A stretch of DNA of 64,000 nucleotides from Nilaparvata lugens (GCF_014356525.2 NC_052517.1:3230742-3294741); one strand, 5' to 3'. Counted from the stretch's first letter, positions 34,350 to 45,860 are shown. Notes: generated by a model not told the origin, from the letters alone. A program made the numbers and translations.

Positions 34350-36673
34350 CTCACCCAAATTCTGATATAAATCAAAACATAGTACAACTTGAAAATCAAA
34401 TACATCAATTTCCGCACGAGAATCTAGAGCCTATTCCCATAGCAACGTTTGATTCACTACACAGTTTCAATGAATTAGGCCGTTTTGACAATACAGACCG
34501 CTATCTCCAACCTAAAGAATTTATAGATCAGATAAAACTAATTCAATCATTAACACCCACCTCTTGGAATTTTTGGCGTCTTCGTTTGACTGGTTTATTG
34601 ATTGGCGAACCCCTGATGTTCTTTCGGAGTAGAGCCCATGAATTTACATCATTGGATGAGTTTGTAGCTGTCTTCCTGGAACAGTATTGGAGCAGAAGTA
34701 AACAGTTGGACGTGCTAGCGGACATTATATCATGCGATTTCAACCCTAATTTAGACGGTGCATGTACCACTTTCGTCACTGCCCTACAGTTTAAAAATTC
34801 TCAATTGAGCGAGCCCATTAACGAATCGGCATTAGCAAGTATTATTTTAAAGAAGCTACCGTATCAAGTTAGAATGGCACTCGCCACACAACCCATTACT
34901 GATTGCAAGCAGCTGATAAATCATTTATATGGCATACAGTCTGTGATGGCAATGTCAAACCACCGTTCAGACCAAAGATACACACGGAATCAACACAACT
35001 CAAAAAGTAATCAGTATACCAGCCAAAACTATGAATCAGTACCATATGATTGCTCACGATCTACCCCTCAATTTAAACGCCGCTATAATCATAATCAAAA
35101 TAACAGCTGGAATAATAGAAGTTTTCAGAATCGTCAAACAAATCATTATCCACAGCAAACCTATGAAAGAAATTATTATTATGGTCGTGATCGATTTAAC
35201 ACAAAAAATGATTACACTCAGAATAATTATAATAGAAATTACAAACCACCACCTCTTCAAATAAATTCAAACTACACATTAGCGCATGCAACAGGATTGA
35301 ATCAACAAAAAACCCGGAACCCAGCACCCAACGACCCGCCACCAGATATACAGAAAACTACAGCTAATAAACCAGGACTATATGATACCCCCGATATAAC
35401 ACCTATAAGCTCCAATGAAACAAACAAAGAAAATCATGATATTTCAACATCATACACCACCTTTAGAAATGATCCACCGAAAATACTATTAGAAGAACAA
35501 AAGCCAATACCAGATAAATCACCACCAAAAACCGCCGCTCAACATGCAATTAAAACCAGCCGCAAGCAACAACCCATTTTAAGTATATTGTTTCCCGCCG
35601 AAGACCCATCACCGCAGGAAGAGCAGCCCGCACATCAAGAGACCGCCACCATGTATCTGCACACCACACCCGCGCATCATTTGACCCCACAGCAGACCAA
35701 GGACCCGGACCAAGAGGACGACAACAGGGAGGACGGCATCCAGGACAAGAGGAGCGACCACCGCAAGGCCCGGAAACGGAGGCGCCCGAGGACACCGGAC
35801 GGCCGACATCAGGACGGAGAGGACGGCATTCGGGAGAGGAGCATGCATCGCAAGGCCCGGAGGCGGAAGAAGCGACGAAGGAGGAACCGCGCGCGCCGAT
35901 GGAGGCCGCATGCACGGTTCAAACGCCCGAGGAGGATTCCGGACCGAACCCAGGATGGAGGACAGGAGCGGACCGACGGCGTGCATCCGCGGCACATTCG
36001 TTTTAAGGGAGATAATCAGCGGTGTGACCGGAAAAATAGGCCAAAGGAATATGACAGAAACGGAACTGATAGGAATACTATTACGGATTCATGCATGGGC
36101 AACATAAAAGTGGACTACTTGTGGAGATTAATTAAGGATAAACGGTGTTTGAGAAGAATGGAAGAAATAAAAAGTAATATAAAGAAAATGGAAGTACCTG
36201 GCTATATGTTGAGAGGTTATACTATTAAGGAGATAATAAATGTTCTTATATATTGTATACTATTTGTAATAATGGCTGTGATATGGATAAAATACTGTGT
36301 TGTAGATATGATGGAAAATATTGTATTGTTGTTGTTAAATGGATCTATTATTGATGATTGGAAGTGTTATATTATTGAATTGTTTATTATGATGATGAAG
36401 CCTAATAATGAATTTAAGTGGATAGTCTTGAAAGAAAATAAATGGAAGGCTTTGAATCAATTAAAAGAAATTATTATTAAAGGAACAAGGAGTTATTTGA
36501 AGAGAGAATACACAAGATACAAGGGCTTTAAATTCATGATGAAAAATTATCAACTAGGACAGCCTCAACAATCAACAGCAGATAACCTAACCGGCCTTGT
36601 AGCTATAACAAGCAGAAAGTCAAAAGATACGGGAAAGCCACGAAATTTCTACATGAAATATCACAGAATTTGA
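34346..36673 (+). CDS. Gag-like capsid and basic region frame of the LTR element
   Basis: The frame is open from 34346, and its first internal ATG is at 34586 (695 residues from there). The early part has the look of a retrotransposon capsid: aromatic W.FW.LRL and an SLDEFVAVFLEQYWS segment near residues 25-45, then 'IILKKLPYQVRMAL' near 85-100. An Asn/Gln/Tyr/Arg-rich stretch spans about 135-225 with no CCHC zinc knuckle. A very Arg/Lys-rich, unusually GC-rich segment follows at about residues 365-480 (35680-36020). The C-terminal part from about residue 540 is AT-rich, with a hydrophobic segment IINVLIYCILFVIMAVIWI. No protease or polymerase motifs occur. The tail may not be real coding. 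A frame change within the GC-rich block is possible. Confidence 0.6.
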   Translation: MAHPNSDINQNIVQLENQIHQFPHENLEPIPIATFDSLHSFNELGRFDNTDRYLQPKEFIDQIKLIQSLTPTSWNFWRLRLTGLLIGEPLMFFRSRAHEFTSLDEFVAVFLEQYWSRSKQLDVLADIISCDFNPNLDGACTTFVTALQFKNSQLSEPINESALASIILKKLPYQVRMALATQPITDCKQLINHLYGIQSVMAMSNHRSDQRYTRNQHNSKSNQYTSQNYESVPYDCSRSTPQFKRRYNHNQNNSWNNRSFQNRQTNHYPQQTYERNYYYGRDRFNTKNDYTQNNYNRNYKPPPLQINSNYTLAHATGLNQQKTRNPAPNDPPPDIQKTTANKPGLYDTPDITPISSNETNKENHDISTSYTTFRNDPPKILLEEQKPIPDKSPPKTAAQHAIKTSRKQQPILSILFPAEDPSPQEEQPAHQETATMYLHTTPAHHLTPQQTKDPDQEDDNREDGIQDKRSDHRKARKRRRPRTPDGRHQDGEDGIRERSMHRKARRRKKRRRRNRARRWRPHARFKRPRRIPDRTQDGGQERTDGVHPRHIRFKGDNQRCDRKNRPKEYDRNGTDRNTITDSCMGNIKVDYLWRLIKDKRCLRRMEEIKSNIKKMEVPGYMLRGYTIKEIINVLIYCILFVIMAVIWIKYCVVDMMENIVLLLLNGSIIDDWKCYIIELFIMMMKPNNEFKWIVLKENKWKALNQLKEIIIKGTRSYLKREYTRYKGFKFMMKNYQLGQPQQSTADNLTGLVAITSRKSKDTGKPRNFYMKYHRI

Positions 36674-37645
36674 AATAAATATGATAAGAAATCAAGGAAA
36701 ACATTATTATCAAACCGATTACTAACCTTCCTTAATAAATTTAATCTTGGCATAGGACCGCATGGCAACAATCCAGTGTTTTAATTCCTTCCAACCGTTA
36801 GAAGCCTGCAATAAGAAAAAGAATAATTTTTAAATATGTAATTAAATTATATACATCAGATAAAAAAGGACACAAGCGGGGATAATAAAATTAAAATTTG
36901 TTAATTACCTTTTTAAGAGAAAAAATTGAGCAGTTAGGTTAATAGTTATGAAACTCGACAGCAAATTCTGTAGAACCAATGACCAGCTGACCAAAGCCAC
37001 CCAAATCAAATGAATGTAATATCTGTTGAACATATGTTTATAAAAAGAAGTACTGTACCCAAAGAGTTATTTATTATTGTTATTTATTATATTTATTAAT
37101 GTCGATATATTTATTTATATGTTTTTATATTTATTACTTTTAATTATGCCACGTTTGTTACCTGAAAAGACTTAAAGTGAATACCAGTTACCAAAACCAA
37201 AGAGCCATTAGCAAAAGAAAGTATTGTACCTGATGTATAGAAAATTATTTATATTAAGACCTAAGAAATACTATAAGATATAAGCCCAGAAGTTTATGAA
37301 TCGAAATTATTGTCTAAAAGAATCATTTATGAGAATTATGAAATGTGTGTAGTTAAGTTGGCAGCCCTGCAAGCGGCGAATTCAAAATTACTGTGTTGTA
37401 AATGGTGTCAGGAGGAGTACGTTTAGAAGTTTATATTTATGATATTTTTATGTGTGTTGAAGAGGAGAATTTGTTATTGTTTTTGATAAAGGTATAAAGG
37501 AGATGCAGCAAATATGTCTGCGAAATGTGATAGAAGTGGAGAGTATAATGTATAAATAAAGTATAGTGTATATCAATGTATTGAAGGGTGGTTTTCATTA
37601 AAAACATTGTGATTCTCAAATATTTTGAATTCAAACCCAGGGGCG
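36674..37645. other. Non-coding 3' interior of the LTR element
   Basis: AT-rich, with no open frame of note, between the gag-like frame and the 3' LTR. It ends CAAACCCAGGGGCG directly before the LTR. Confidence 0.6.
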
Positions 37646-39628
37646 TGTAACATATTTAAATTTGGGTAGAGAAAAAACCCTAACAGAAATAGTAATAGGT
37701 CTAAAAATAAAGTAATTGGCTAATATCGCCAAGCAGATAATAATCAAGATAAGATAGCATCAGCTTGTTCTGGCTAAATGGTACAAGAACTTAAAAAGGA
37801 TTTGAAGAAAGTTTACTACTCATAAATATATTATTTATAAAATATTTGAAGATTGAGGTTAGATAGATGTATTCACAGATCGGTGACCTAGAGATCGATC
37901 AAACCGAAGAACGTAGAATCTGACCAAAACCCCTTGGCAGAGCTTTATTGCATTCGGATGGTGTGCAATGTGAAAAAACACCCGTCCACGTGGCTAATTA
38001 TTAGTTAGCATGGAATTAATATTAATATATAATATTAACTAGCATGCAAAGAGCATAAATATAAAACCAAATAAAAATATTTAATGTATTCAGGAAATAA
38101 GAGTTACCAGGCGCATGAATACCTAATAAAATTTGCATGCACCAATAGTAAAACGGCAGTTAATGGGCGGCAACTGTAGCCGATTCAAAAATATTTATAT
38201 ATATTTATATAAATGTAGTAGATTTTGTGTAAAAATTTGTGTAATCTATGTTATCAATATGGCTCGAATGCAAAGAAATTATTAATCATATAATCTAAGC
38301 AATATTTTGGCATTTTTTGTAAGATCTATTTGAATTTAATGGCGGAGGATTGAGATATTTAAATTTTATGCTAATTTGAAAGTCGGAAAGAGGATCTGTA
38401 AAACTTGAGAGGAAGAACCAGCACTCGCCAGCCAGATGCCACCATAAGAGGACCCCAAATATTTTAGAGCGAAGTACCTTATTAATAATTTTGTAAAAGT
38501 TAAAGTTAAAGTAAATTATTAAATTTCTTAAAAGACTTCGTGATGCTATTGTGAAGCAGAAGTCATTTTTCATTTTTATTAATTTATAACCCCTTGGAGG
38601 AGACGATTCCGGCTACCATATTCCCGGACCACATGGAGTTGGATCGACATCGGCGGCTTACAAGAAGATTTTCGACACGTGAGTGATTAAATTTGAATTT
38701 AGTGATGGGCGCCCTAGTGCTTCGAATAATCTGATGATCAAAGCTAGCTCGCCGAAAGGGTTATTATAAATTGAGAAATTAATAAGAGTAATACTTGCGC
38801 AAGTAAAAATTAGTATTAAAGGTATTTAATTGAAAGAAAAATATATAGATCAATATTTTTAGAAATTTCTATTTAATCAAAGAAGTACGAAATCTAGGCT
38901 ATTAAAACATATGCATATAATATTTAATTTTTTGCAATACAATTTGCGATAATTTATCATAGTTCTAATTCACTAGATGAATGGCTCTACCTATTCCGTC
39001 AGGTGCCGAATCTTGCACCCTGAGATGAAAATATATATTCGATACAAATAAATCTACTAAATACTAGAGATTTTAATATATAGATATATTTGGATTATTA
39101 GTGGCTAATTTATCAAGCTGATCTTAGAGCACATATTTTTGATTAATTATCCAAGCCGACAAGTATTAGCAAGTACATGTCACAGCTACATGCCAAAGAA
39201 TGCATATGATTTCAAGATAAAGGCACATGGTATGATTCGTGCCATAAATCTAGAATATAAGTTTAGCCTGTGATATTTTGCTGATATAAAATTATTGTTC
39301 TATTTTTTATATTATATTTTTTATCGCTCTATATATATTTTTTGCCTCGATTGATCTTTGCATTATTTGTGTAATATGTGTGAAATTTTCATGGTGTGCA
39401 ATTTATTTTTTATTCCTCATTTCTATAGTATAAGTATCATTTTTATATATATTATTATTTATTGAATTACAAGAGTTATAGGAGAAGCCCATATCTAGGC
39501 CTGTCAAGATTTTTTAAGACTGAATACTATTAGAAAAACCACGACCTAATTATATTAAATCTCATGCTTTACCGACTGATGCCAAGCAGGAGGCTAATCG
39601 TTATTTAAATATAAAGAATAACGTGACA
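37646..39628 (+). repeat. 3' LTR
   Basis: 1983 bp, TG...CA, followed by the target duplication ACTT. See the 5' LTR. Confidence 0.93.
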
Positions 39629-39772
39629 ACTTATATACAATAGCTTACAATACAGCAAAATTATAGATGAATTGACATAATATAGACTGAGAAAATGATT
39701 ATTGAACTGTATATGATATGGAAAAAGCAATTTGGAATAACTATAGATAATATTGTTATGCATCTACATAGA
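39629..39772 (-). mobile_element. Repeat family A, right piece split by LTR element
   Basis: It continues the family A text interrupted at 31455, and ends before the family's 5' part. Confidence 0.9.
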
Positions 39773-40507
39773 TTAGAGAGGGAGAGAAAGAAATATAGAG
39801 AGACTGATTGAGAGAAAGAGAAAGAAATATCTGTGCTATATATTATTATCCCTATTCGTATCCCTGATATCTATAAGTGTGTACTTATAGGTGGAAAAAT
39901 TATACCTATAGTGTTGTAGATGATAATTATTAACCCTTTGATAAAGGTTAACACCTATGGGCTCTGTAGGGCTCTATAGCAAAGCCAGGAATGTTATGAC
40001 AGCATACGATATTATGTTTTAATGTTGACAAAGGTTTTTCTCTCCCTCTTTCTTTGTCTCTCTCTCTACATTCTCTCTCGAGAGTTTGGTGGCAGAGAGG
40101 TCCTAGAGTCCTAATTCCACCCATAATAAAAGCAATTTTTAATTCAATTCTCTGTCTCATACCGTTTCTCTCTTTTTGTCTTCATCTCCCTCTCTCTCTC
40201 TTTGTCTGTTCCTTCCCCCCTCACGCTCTTTCACACTCACTCTCTCTCTCTATTTAACTCTTGAGATTTTGTTGGCAGAGAGGACTTCGAGTCCTAACTC
40301 CACCCATAATAAAATAAAGGTTTGATCCAATTTTCTGTCTTATACACTTTCTCTTTTTTGGCTTCATCTCTCACTCTGTCTCTCTTTCTCAATCAGTCTG
40401 TCTCTCTCACTCTTTCTCAATTGGTCTCTCACTATCTCTCTCTCTCTCATAATAATGTAATCTTTTTTTTGTTTTCTTATTTTCTTATGTTAATTTTTTT
40501 ATTTTGT
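39773..40507. other. CT/GA-rich stretch with degraded family B ends
   Basis: GGCAGAGAGG.CC..GAGTCCTAA.TCCACCC.TAATAAA ends occur near 40090-40140 and 40275-40320. Between them lies CT-rich low-complexity sequence. No gene. Confidence 0.45.
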
Positions 40508-40582
40508 GAAGGGTTGTGTGGCATAGAGGACCAGGAGTCCTAACTCCGCACTAATAAAGGCAAATAATCAATCAATCAATCT
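40508..40582 (+). mobile_element. Repeat family B short copy
   Basis: 'GGACCAGGAGTCCTAACTCC' then AATAAAGGCAAATAATC and three (AATC) units. Confidence 0.75.
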
Positions 40583-41639
40583 CTCTCTCTGCTCCTTGCT
40601 CTCTCACACTCTCTCTCTCTCTCCTCCTCCTCCCCTTTCTCCATTTCCGATCATGTGTTGATGTAAATGATATCCTTCTATATCATTTTCCAAGAACTGA
40701 TAATCATTGAATTGTTGATATTCAGCCGTTGATTTATGTAGTCACATCACAATAATCATTGTGTCATCAGATTCAAATTTCATTCATCTTCATTATAATA
40801 TTAATAACTCTGCGTATTTTGTAGAACTAATCAAATAATATTAGCTTTTGTCATGGAATAGTGCAATAGATAGCATAGTATCTACATTGAAAACGGAATT
40901 TAATCTAATCTGATCTTTCAGTAGATGGAGAGGAAGTATCGATGGAAAATGACATAATTCTTTCATATCCTTTGTCAAAGATTATCTATTATTAATTTGT
41001 AATTAATTATTGGAATTGATTACATCAAATATCTCTATTAATATTCCCTTTCCTTGTAGGACTACTACAATATTATTAAAACATTGAAAAGGTACTTGAG
41101 GACTCTCATTTCTTTCAATGTTTATTAATTCCATATTAGATCCTTTGTCAAGAATTAACTATTAATTATTGGATCTGACCACATAAATGTATTTATCAAT
41201 ATTCCCTTTCCTTGTAGGACTTCTACAATATTATCAGAATAAAGGTACTTGAGAACTCTCATTTCAATTCTATATTTATCAATTCAATATTCGATTACAA
41301 TATATTATGCAAGTTTAGACGTTTACATTGAGTGTAATATATCAATGGATTTCAGAACGTAGGTATTCTGATTATAGAAGTCTATTTGAAATAAGTGGGA
41401 CAAATAATTCAATCACTGACCAGAAGAAGTTACTAGTAAGCCACGCCTATCAGCTCCACCTACCTCGCTTCTGATTGGTCGAGATGATTTTCAATATTAT
41501 TAATAGTTTCCAATTCCACCACTAGATGGAAGCAGTCGCTAGTTTGCTCATACTCAATCTCTTTCTCTACTACATTCCTTTCTCTCTCATGCTCTCTCTC
41601 TCTCTCTCTCACTCTCTCTCTCTCTCTCTCTCCTCCCAG
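40583..41639. other. AT-rich stretch with a diverged direct repeat
   Basis: 'ATTCCCTTTCCTTGTAGGAC' occurs at about 41043 and 41202 within a ~160-bp diverged duplication. CT microsatellites lie at 40580-40630 and 41580-41635. No exon recognised. Confidence 0.4.
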
Positions 41640-41885
41640 TCGTGTGTTGATGGAAAGGATATTATTTTATATCCTTTATATATAGAGAATCGACAATTAT
41701 TTGTTGAAAACCGCCGATTTATGAAGTTACATGACAACATCATATTATCGTTATTCTAATTGCATTTCTATATTTATTCTCATTGATTAATCATCTATAC
41801 TTTGTGAAATTCGTTGAATAACTAGCATTATCGTCATTTAAATGTAAATTAGTGTATAAGCCAGAAAATATTGTAACATAATTCA
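41640..41885 (+). mobile_element. Repeat family D copy
   Basis: It reads GKDIILYPLYIENRQLFVEN then RRFMKL and a 3' region ending GTGTATAAGCCAGAAAATAT. See 31127-31390. Confidence 0.65.
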
Positions 41886-42030
41886 AAATTCAAAATTTTT
41901 TTATTTGCAGAAACCTTGAGGACATCAAGGGCATTACACAAGTCAAAGATACAATCAACAAAAAATATTAAAACATACAAGCAATAGAGTCTCTAACTAA
42001 ACTAAAACTCGTACATATACTCATACATAA

Positions 42031-42437
42031 ACTAGTAGTTCTGTGAACAGTAGACCTCACGCAGTATTCTCATCCACAAGTACCTGATTGAAACTATAGA
42101 CCTTATGGAAATACAGCAATAGACTGGCTTCTCCACACATCTGTGTAATCACTTGTCAGCTGATTTATGATGAATAATTCTATAGTCTGATTTTTACTCT
42201 AATATTGGCGTATGAAGGAGGCTCCTTTTTCCTTTTATATTATCCTTGAAATGCAAAATTTCCAAAAACCTTGTATATAGGCTACGTCGACGCGCAATTA
42301 AAAAGGAACATACCTGTCAAATTCCATGAAAATCTATTACCGCGTTTCACCGTAAATGCGCAACATATAAACATTTTAACATTAAGAGAAATGCCAAACC
42401 GTCGACTTGAATTTTAGACTTCACTTCGCTCGGTCAA
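42031..42437 (-). mobile_element. Repeat family C copy
   Basis: Single-block copy from ACTAGTAGTTCTGTGAACAG to CACTTCGCTCGGTCAA. Confidence 0.75.
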
Positions 42438-42461
42438 TAAAGAAATCTAATCTAATCCCTC

Positions 42462-42526
42462 AGGGTTGTGTGGCAAAGAGGACCTAGAGTCCCATCTCCG
42501 CCCTTAATAAAAGCAATAATTATCCA
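42462..42526 (+). mobile_element. Repeat family B-like short 3' end
   Basis: 'GGGTTGTGTGGCAAAGAGGA' then TTAATAAAAGCAATAATTATC. A diverged copy. Confidence 0.55.
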
Positions 42527-42571
42527 ATTCAAACCAATTCCCTGTCTCTTTCACTCTCTCTCTCTCACTTT

Positions 42572-42861
42572 TGGTAGAGAGTTAGTGGGGAGGATATTTT
42601 TAATATTCTTTCCGAAAAATGGACATTGATATGTCCAAAGCTCCGCCAATTTATGTACATGCATAACAATATAATAATTATCTGTAGTTATTATATTACA
42701 AATTGCTTTTTCATATCATATACACTTCAATAATATTTTCTTAGTCTATATTATGTAAATTCATCTATAATTTTGTTGTATTGTAAGCTATTGTATATAA
42801 GTGTATAAGCCAGTATATATTGTAATCTACATTAATAAAGTACTCAATCAATCAATCAATC
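42572..42861 (+). mobile_element. Repeat family A, full copy (reference)
   Basis: GGTAGAGAGTTAGTGGGGAG starts the copy. The first ~75 bases read, in one frame, SGEDIFNILSEKWTLICPKL then RQFM, with the stop present in most copies (TAG) but changed to ACA here by drift. About 210 bp of AT-rich sequence follows, then ATTAATAAAGTACTC and (AATC)n. A short conserved peptide, 3' UTR, poly(A) signal and tandem tail together suggest that family A is the 5'-truncated 3' end of a LINE. A SINE mimicking such an end is the alternative. Confidence 0.8.
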
Positions 42862-42883
42862 GCTTACTCTCTCTCTGAAGAAG

Positions 42884-43078
42884 TTTAAAATTCTCTTTTA
42901 TTATATTTTGATTAAGAGTTTTATTCACTTATATTAATCTTATGTAATCTTATTACATAATATGTAATCTATTTTTTCTGTTCTTATGTTGTAAATTTGT
43001 CTTCTTTTGTAAAGGTTTGTGTGGCAGAGAGGACCAGGAGTCCTAATTCCACCCTAATAAAGGCATATAATCAATCAA
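42884..43078 (+). mobile_element. Repeat family B, longer copy
   Basis: It nearly matches the reverse of 655-868 and ends AATAAAGGCATATAATC and (AATC)n. Confidence 0.8.
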
Positions 43079-43108
43079 TCTCTCTCTCTTGATTATGATT
43101 TGATGTGA

Positions 43109-43450
43109 GTTGCTAGTTCAACATTGAAGCTTCCCGATCAGAGGCTTTTTCGAATAGTCAAGCTTGTTAGAGATATCTTGAAATACGGTAATCCGAACTA
43201 TTTTAAAGATGATTACAAATTTGTCTCTGAAGGTAGGAGGATAGATGCTTCACATACTAGAACCGGAGAAAGTACTTTAAGGATACCCAATCATCGAACT
43301 ACTATTTTCACAAAATCCTTCTTAGTCAGTGCCTGTCGTGCATGGAATACACTTCCTGTTTCTATCAGGTCTATCGAGAGCCGAGCGAGCTTCAACCTGA
43401 CTTTAAAAAAACATATTTTGGAACAAATGACTGAAACTGTCCGGCCCTAG
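43109..43450 (+). pseudogene. LINE ORF2 C-terminal fragment (Jockey/CR1-like)
   Basis: The open frame from 43109 to the TAG at 43448-43450 ends a reverse-transcriptase-type protein. It has HTRTGESTLRIPNHRTTIF, then FLVSACRAWNTLPVSIRSIE, then SFNLTLKKHIL. The serine/aromatic 'RAWN.LP..IR' segment is the usual extreme C-terminus of Jockey, CR1 and related LINE proteins. There is no polymerase domain upstream; a TGA lies just before 43109 and repeat DNA precedes it. The ~340 bp that follow are AT-rich 3' UTR-like sequence with a TA microsatellite at 43525-43542. A remnant, not a functional gene. Confidence 0.75.
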
Positions 43451-43789
43451 AGCGATCACATGACAACCATCCCTCACCCATTACACCAATATAAACCTTT
43501 AAACCATGTTATAGAACGAATTGTATATATATATATATATTATATAAACTCATGTTATTTCAATTATCCACTGCATACTGCTGTATATTACTGAAATTTG
43601 ATAACCCTGATCTACTTTCAGCCTACTTCATTTTATTAATCAATTATTTGATCATATCTACCTATATAATTATTTTACTTTATCAATTTTCTGTTTTTTT
43701 TTTCTCTTCAATATTCATATTGATTAAAACTTTTACAATATTTCCATTAATAAATAAATCCTTAGTTTAAATAACGAAATTAACGTTTT
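43451..43789. other. AT-rich 3' region of the LINE fragment
   Basis: Non-coding. It ends with AATAAATAAATCC about 40 bp before a family A copy. Confidence 0.4.
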
Positions 43790-44090
43790 GGTAGAGAGTT
43801 AGTGGGGAGGATATTTTTAATATTCTTCCCAAAGAATGGACATTGATATGTCCAAAGCTCCGCCAATTTATGTAGATGCATAACAATATGATTATTATCT
43901 ACAGTTATTATATTACAAATTGCTTTTTCATATCATATACAGTTCAATAGTTATTTTCTTAGTCTATATTATGTAAATTCATCTATAACTTTGCTGTATT
44001 GTAAGCTATTGTATATAAGTGTATAAGCCAGTATATATTGTAATCTACATAAATAAAGTACTCAATCAATCAATCAATCAATCAATCAAT
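43790..44090 (+). mobile_element. Repeat family A, full copy
   Basis: Both ends present; seven or more AATC tail units. Confidence 0.85.
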
Positions 44091-44441
44091 CTCTTATTCT
44101 CTCTCTCTCTCTTTTCCAATATCAAAGGTGTGTTCCCTTTTAGCATAGTTGATTGGCTACTGTTCTAGTGGACGACTGTAGTTGAAAGCGGCAGTATCCG
44201 TTAATGAGAATTTACCAGAGCAGTTGATTGAAAACAACACATGTTTTTGAAGGTAGATTGGATAGTTTTAGGGCATGATAAGGGGAGTTTGATGTTTTTA
44301 TGGGTGTATAGAATCACAAAATTGTTCGCGTTGCTCTACCTATTTTCGTATTCCTATGATCCCTGAATTCTATCCAATACATCGTATTTGTTGAAACCCC
44401 TATGTTTTAAGAGTTTTAGGGCCTATTACACAGTGATAAAT

Positions 44442-44728
44442 ATTGATTGATTGATTGAGTACTTTATCTATGTAGATTACAATATATACTGGCTTATACA
44501 CTTATATACAATAGCTTACAATACAGCTAAATTATAGATGAATTTACATAATATAGACTAAGAAAATAATTATTGAACTGTATATGATATGAAAAAGTAA
44601 TTTGTAATATAATAACTATAGATAATTATATTGTTATGCATCTACATGAATTGGCGGAGCTTTGGACATATCAATGTCCATTCTTCGGAAAGAATATTAA
44701 AAATATCCTCCCCATCAACTCTCTACCA
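44442..44728 (-). mobile_element. Repeat family A, full copy
   Basis: Tail at left, 5' end at right. Confidence 0.85.
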
Positions 44729-44874
44729 AAGAGTAGAGGATCCTCTCTACCTAGTAGGGATGATCTCAGTCCTTCACTATCTCACTTCATCAAGTACTCA
44801 TTTTGATAATTTCTTGAAATACTGAAACAAATGGAAAGCTGTTGTTGAGCTGTTCAGTTTCAGTGCATCAAGTT

Positions 44875-45270
44875 TTGGTTGCAGGCTGATACACAGTCAG
44901 CTACACCGTTGCACAGTTTGCAAGTTTTGTATCAAATTATGGTGTTGTGTATCAAGTTGAGATGATTCTGTATCATTTTTGTTTTGGTACTGTATCATGT
45001 GTGTTGATACTGTATCATGTGTGGTGATTCTGTATCAATATATTATGGTGATACACTGATACGCAGTCAGCTACACCGTTGCACAGTTTGAAAGTTTTGT
45101 ATCAAATTATGGTGTTGTGTGTCAAGTTGAGATGATTCTGTATCATTTTTGTTTTGGTACTGTATCATGTGTTGTGATACTGTATCATATTTTGTTGATA
45201 CTGTATCATGTGTGGTGATTCTGTATCAATATATTATGGTGATACACAGTCAGCTACACCGTTGCACACT
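44875..45270. repeat. Two ~180-bp tandem units with TGATACTGTATCA motifs
   Basis: AGTCAGCTACACCGTTGCAC starts each unit (44896, 45066) and a third partial begins at 45247. Inside are several near copies of GATACTGTATCATGTG. Confidence 0.85.
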
Positions 45271-45414
45271 AGTTGGGGATTTGTGAAAATGGGTTAGGAA
45301 GAAGGTAGTTAAGTTTAGAGAAAAGATAGCATAAAAAGATATCCCATGGTATATGTCGTCTATGTTACAAATTTCAAGCCAACTTTTTGTTAACTAAGTT
45401 GATTACTGTCGACT

Positions 45415-45860
45415 ACTGTCTATTATCAGTGTTTTGTTGGGAGTGTATGAGTGTAAGAAGGGCACAGTATGAGAGACTACCAGCGTCACATAGCTTCACC
45501 AAAAACAACTACTAGGACTATCGGCTTCAGTTAACACTCACATTTGCAACATAGACACCCTATACACTGTCTATTATTAGTGTGTTGTTGGGAGTGTAAG
45601 AAGGGCACAGTATGAGAGACTACCAGCGTCACATAGCTTCACCAAAAACAACTACTAGGACTATCGGCTTCAGTTAACACTCACATTTGCAACATAGACA
45701 CCCTATACACTGTCTATTATTAGTGTGTTGTTGGGAGTGTAAGAGTGTAAGAAGGGCACAGTATGAGAGACTACCAGCGTCACATAGCTTCACCAAAAAC
45801 AACTACTAGGACTATCGGCTTCAGATAACACTCACATTTGCAACTTAACGGTCCTTTACC
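45415..45860. repeat. ~151-bp satellite, about 3 units in reverse orientation
   Basis: Reverse complement of the array at 15915-17695 ('TACTAGGACTATCGGCTTCA'). The first two units are near identical apart from a missing GAGTGTAA. Confidence 0.93.

Larger units (their letters stand above)
31456..39628 (+). mobile_element. Non-autonomous LTR retrotransposon with ~2 kb LTRs
   Basis: Two direct repeats of 1989 and 1983 bp start TGTAACAT and end GTGACA (TG...CA). They are flanked by a 4-bp target duplication ACTT (31452-31455 and 39629-39632), and the insertion splits a family A copy. The ~4.2 kb interior carries a gag-like coding region but no protease, reverse transcriptase, RNase H or integrase motif that I can find. 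It must therefore rely on another element for these enzymes, as large retrotransposon derivatives do. A short purine tract (AGGGG) precedes the 3' LTR. No convincing tRNA primer site immediately follows the 5' LTR; a TGGGA at 33466 is the nearest. A 4-bp duplication suits Gypsy or BEL/Pao-type integrases. Confidence 0.93.

Noticed and set aside
35550..35997. Minus-strand frames of 60-128 codons in the LTR element
   Set aside because: They are shadows of the GC-rich, Arg-rich block; the plus-strand frame is continuous with the gag-like region.
34586..36673. A hidden reverse transcriptase or integrase in the LTR interior
   Set aside because: No YxDD, DDE-type or HHCC zinc pattern could be found in any frame between 33445 and 37645.
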